Source: Desulfobacterales bacterium (lineage in GTDB: Bacteria; Desulfobacterota; Desulfobacteria; Desulfobacterales; Desulfobacteraceae). Taken from it: a DNA stretch of 7,835 bases. Under the pieces are notes generated by a model, which saw only the letters and a program-made list of their open reading frames with translations, was not told where the DNA came from and did no database searches. A program made the position numbers and the translations under genes. Shown here one piece after another: positions 5,807 to 7,835 of the stretch (positions are counted from its first letter, which is position 1; every line of letters begins with the position of its first letter). The DNA is taken from positions 1 through 7,835 of the forward strand of contig JAKSBO010000612.1 of the NCBI GenBank assembly GCA_022361095.1. Direction: 5' to 3'.

Positions 5807-6714
5807 TGAAAATATGGCCCCTGCTGTTAAAGGCGCCTCGATACCTTGGTTTCTGGATGCTGGCGGATATCGCCTATGTTTTTTTTCTGTTCTTTTTTTT
5901 AGATGCAGTTATTCCATTAAGCTTTTCCCGATTTATTTTTGTTCATCTCCTGGCCATCGGTGTCGGCGCCATGGTGATGTTTTCCGGCTTGGGTGCCGGT
6001 ATTCTCTGGATACCGGTTTTGACCTTTCTGGAAGTCAGACCTTCAGAGGCTGTTGCCATTTCAATATTTACCCAAATCGCCGGTAAAGGCACCGGCTCTC
6101 TGACCTATTTTTTTAACGGCATGGTTGACGTAAAAACAGCGGTGGCCTTTATTCCCATAGCATTAACAGGCGTGACCCTTGGTTTTTTATCCAGTTTCTA
6201 CATTTCCAGGGGGTACGAACAACTGCTGCTATATATTTTTGTGCTTATTGCCGCCTATCTGCTGATTCGAACCATTCAATCCCTAAGAAACCCGATGCCT
6301 GTTATTGAAGCATCCTTATCCCCTGTTAATACCACGCCTGTTCCTTATCGCCGAAGCTATCCCGTGGTCATTGTCTCTTCATTTTTCACCGGATTATTGA
6401 GCATCGGAAATACGGACTGGCTTATTCCCCATATGACGCTTAAGCTCAAAATGCCGACTTCCCGGGCCGTGGCCACCAGTCTGCTTATCATGTTTGTCAC
6501 GATCCTGTTTTACCTTTGTCTGGCCTGCATCAGTGTCTGGCAGGGATATGCGTCCTGGCCCCATGGCACCTACCTTTTATTTGCAACCTGCAGCGGGGTG
6601 ATTCTGGGGGGGCAGATCGGCACTCGCCTGATTCGCATCCCATGGTTTGAACGATATCAAAAACATACGTTTATTGTGCTGCTGGGCGCATCCATAATTC
6701 ATTTACTGTGTTGA
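5806..6714 (+). CDS. TauE/SafE-family membrane permease (putative sulfite/anion exporter), 302 aa
   Basis: Polytopic inner-membrane protein of the TauE/SafE (formerly DUF81) family, whose characterised members export sulfite, sulfoacetate or related anions. About nine hydrophobic segments are visible (near residues 14-38, 43-72, 83-104, 111-133, 139-158, 185-204, 222-246, 257-275, 288-302). The family's internal duplication shows as GLGAGILWIPVLTFLEVRPS (61-80) and, after a hydrophilic loop (159-184), FTGLLSIGNTDWLIP with LKMPTSRAVATSLL (194-227). In the second half the glycine-rich segment usually seen after SIG is replaced by NTD, which may mark a divergent subfamily. The start is set by AAGGA at 5791-5795, 10 nt before the ATG. 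Substrate cannot be assigned; a sulfur-compound role would fit a sulfate reducer but is inference. It appears to be transcribed alone. Confidence 0.87.
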   Translation: MKIWPLLLKAPRYLGFWMLADIAYVFFLFFFLDAVIPLSFSRFIFVHLLAIGVGAMVMFSGLGAGILWIPVLTFLEVRPSEAVAISIFTQIAGKGTGSLTYFFNGMVDVKTAVAFIPIALTGVTLGFLSSFYISRGYEQLLLYIFVLIAAYLLIRTIQSLRNPMPVIEASLSPVNTTPVPYRRSYPVVIVSSFFTGLLSIGNTDWLIPHMTLKLKMPTSRAVATSLLIMFVTILFYLCLACISVWQGYASWPHGTYLLFATCSGVILGGQIGTRLIRIPWFERYQKHTFIVLLGASIIHLLC

Positions 6715-6718
6715 TTGG

Positions 6719-6767
6719 CTTTCGGGCGGGATGCCGGCTGACAGCCCGCCCGAAGGATGATGGTTTT
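6719..6767 (+). terminator. Strong rho-independent terminator of the permease gene
   Basis: A 12-bp stem, 6719-6730 with 6745-6756, comprises ten perfect pairs (TTCGGGCGGG with CCCGCCCGAA) plus one G-U and one C-G pair. A 14-nt loop separates the arms. It starts 5 nt after the stop codon. The T-tract (TTTT, 6764-6767) is offset by seven bases, so the stem is the main support. Confidence 0.65.
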
Positions 6768-6824
6768 AAGGGAATTCGAGTTTTTATAAGAAAGTCTGGG
6801 TATGTTACTCAGATCTTTCAAACT

Positions 6825-6877
6825 TTGTTGTGGGCTGAGCCTGGCAGCAGATATGTCAGGTCAGCCCGTGGCTGTTA
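6825..6877. repeat. Palindromic repeat, copy A
   Basis: A 53-bp unit beginning TTGTTGTGGGC and ending GTGGCTGTTA. It folds as GGGCTGA-g-CCTG paired with CAGGTCAGCCC, 11 bp with one bulged G and a loop of about 13 nt. Its ends match copies B (6917-6968) and C (7715-7770) in the same orientation. The centre differs, but pairing is kept. Confidence 0.7.
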
Positions 6878-6916
6878 TATGAAAGTACCGAAACGTTACT
6901 AAGTTTTTTGCATTTT

Positions 6917-6968
6917 TTGTTGTGGGCGAGCCTGGGTGTTGATAGACCGGGCCGGCCCATGGCCGTTA
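6917..6968. repeat. Palindromic repeat, copy B, supplying the PEP-CTERM gene's stop codon
   Basis: A 52-bp unit beginning TTGTTGTGGGC and ending ATGGCCGTTA. Its arms GGGC..GCCTGG and CCGGGC..GCCC pair with a two-base internal loop. Its last three bases TTA are the complement of the TAA stop of the leftward gene. It shares GGGTGTTGAT with copy C, and its start with copy A 92 bp away. For the leftward transcript it forms a hairpin at the stop codon but lacks a U-tract. Confidence 0.7.
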
Positions 6969-7664
6969 GCTCTTTCTTCTGATTGCAGCAAGGACGATAA
7001 GGCCTGTGCTCAGCAGAAGCCCGGCTCCCGGTACGGGCACGGCAGATGCATACGCATCAGCGCCCAGCAGAATAGTCACCTCTTCGCCTGCCGTGTAGCT
7101 GTATGAATATGTCAGTGTGCCCAGATCGCTTAACTCTTTGCTCATGTCGTTATATGCATAAAAATCAATGCCTGCGGAATCGTACGTTTCCCCGTTGATG
7201 GTCAGGTAGGCAAGCGCTTCGGCATATGCCGTACTTGACGCACCGATTTCAAGATCATAGTCAATGGAAATGGCCAAGGTACCGGCTTCTGCGGCGGTAA
7301 ATGAAATGCCGTATTCAGCTATGGCATTGGAAATTGTCGCCGTTGCCGGATTATCCACAGAGACACCGGCATAGATGTCTTCGTAGGAATCCGCTGTATC
7401 CGCCTCAGCCCATGCCCAGTTGTCGGTGTCAATCTCAATAAGCGCTTCACTTGCTGATGATGATGTGTCGGTTTGATCGCCGTATTGCGCAAAAGCATAA
7501 TAGCTGATGGAAGAGGTCACATTTGAACCCAAGTCAAGTTCAATGGAGGCGTAATCCAAAGATGCGGTAGCCCAGCCTGAGAAAGCTGCAAAAGCACTGG
7601 TTGATGTACATAGAATCCAGCAAACCGCTGTGAGCGCTGCAAACGTGAATTTAATCTGTTTCAT
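6966..7664 (-). CDS. Secreted PEP-CTERM/VPxxP-type sorted protein, 232 aa
   Basis: Exported protein with an N-terminal signal peptide (KQIKF basic start, hydrophobic core, probable cleavage after AFA near residue 26) and a C-terminal exosortase-type sorting signal. The latter reads VPVPGAG (209-215), then a hydrophobic helix LLLSTGLIVLAA, then RRKS at the very end. That order is the PEP-CTERM family architecture, processed by an exosortase and usually tied to export to the surface or exopolysaccharide. The mature part is acidic, rich in Ala, Ser, Tyr and Asp, and has no cysteine (both are in the signal peptide); it looks like a beta-rich domain I do not recognise. AAGGAAA (7678-7672) lies 7 nt from the ATG. 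No exosortase is in view. The nearest alternative is a VPLPA-CTERM subtype. Confidence is high for export and sorting, none for function. Confidence 0.88.
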   Translation of the reverse strand: MKQIKFTFAALTAVCWILCTSTSAFAAFSGWATASLDYASIELDLGSNVTSSISYYAFAQYGDQTDTSSSASEALIEIDTDNWAWAEADTADSYEDIYAGVSVDNPATATISNAIAEYGISFTAAEAGTLAISIDYDLEIGASSTAYAEALAYLTINGETYDSAGIDFYAYNDMSKELSDLGTLTYSYSYTAGEEVTILLGADAYASAVPVPGAGLLLSTGLIVLAAIRRKS

Positions 7665-7698
7665 TGTTTTGTTTCCTTTTTAGAATTTATGTAAATTT

Positions 7699-7717
7699 CA
7701 ATAAGTTATTCTCATTG
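7699..7717. promoter_or_regulatory. 19-bp imperfect dyad upstream of the PEP-CTERM gene, Fur-box-like
   Basis: The plus strand reads CAATAAG-TTATT-CTCATTG, arms matching at six of seven positions. The minus strand contains AATGAGAAT followed by an AT-rich half, resembling part of a Fur box, although the second half matches poorly. It lies 34 bp upstream of the gene's ATG and touches repeat copy C. The regulator is a guess. Confidence 0.25.
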
Positions 7718-7770
7718 TTTGTTGAGGGGGGCGACCGGGTGTTGATCGTCCGGGCCAGGCCGTGGCTGTT
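7715..7770. repeat. Palindromic repeat, copy C, upstream of the PEP-CTERM gene
   Basis: Similar to copies A and B in the same orientation. It has a TTGTTTGTTGAGGGG start, the shared core GGGTGTTGAT (7737-7746), then CCGGGCC and a GTGGCTGTT end matching copy A. Its hairpin is weaker than those of A and B, with mainly the central CCGG/CCGG pairing conserved. With B it brackets the PEP-CTERM gene. Confidence 0.65.
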
Positions 7771-7835
7771 CGTTTAAAATTATTCTGTCCGGATTTGGGA
7801 GGAGCCGTTTTCCATCTCCCCTGAAGTGACCGGCA

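Noticed and set aside
6708..6902. 64-codon plus-strand frame after the permease
   Set aside because: It starts inside the permease end and runs through the terminator stem and repeat copy A, so it is not a credible gene.
6884..6918. Second plus-strand terminator: short hairpin AGTA..TACT followed by two T6 runs
   Set aside because: The stem has only four plus two base pairs with a mismatch. The T-runs are good, but the hairpin is too weak to call.
6825..7770. Integron attC sites, because the repeats are palindromic, end in GTTA and overlap a stop codon
   Set aside because: The required paired core sites (GTTRRRY and RYYYAAC) are not present at the two ends of any copy, and no integrase is in view.
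7782..7835. Possible C-terminal end of a minus-strand gene (..GSSQIRTE then stop)
   Set aside because: Only 17 codons are visible, with no recognisable motif; it cannot be told from chance.

Overview
The window looks like a stretch of chromosome from a Gram-negative environmental bacterium, most likely a sulfate-reducing member of the Desulfobacterales. This is inference. It rests on moderate GC content with AT-rich intergenic DNA, large orphan sensor kinases beside a Cache-type chemoreceptor, a TauE/SafE-family (sulfite exporter-like) permease, and an exported protein with a PEP-CTERM/VPxxP-type sorting tail. No rRNA, tRNA, transposase or CRISPR array is visible.

Layout. Positions 1-931 (minus) hold the N-terminal 310 residues of a membrane-bound histidine kinase that runs off the left edge. 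A 312-bp gap (932-1243) carries a good candidate promoter and a leader hairpin for it. Positions 1244-3040 (minus) encode a complete 598-residue PAS-PAS histidine kinase. A 728-bp hairpin-rich divergent intergenic region (3041-3768) separates it from a 562-residue methyl-accepting chemotaxis protein on the plus strand (3769-5457). A 348-bp spacer (5458-5805) packed with inverted repeats leads to the 302-residue TauE/SafE-family permease (5806-6714), which ends in a strong terminator. Convergent to it, 6966-7664 (minus) encodes a small secreted PEP-CTERM-like protein. That gene is bracketed by three copies of a ~52-bp palindromic repeat, and one copy supplies its stop codon.

How the genes relate. 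The left two thirds is a signalling neighbourhood: two kinases without a response regulator in view, and a chemoreceptor with a periplasmic single-Cache sensor. The right third is separate cell-envelope functions. Each gene appears to be its own transcription unit, with its own gap, plausible promoter or terminator, and a ribosome site in most cases; I see no operon.

The least explained material lies between the genes: the palindromic repeat family around the PEP-CTERM gene, a pair of matching 13-bp dyads 189 bp apart in the kinase/chemoreceptor gap, and the stacked hairpins ahead of the permease gene. No complete new enzymatic or defence system is evident.
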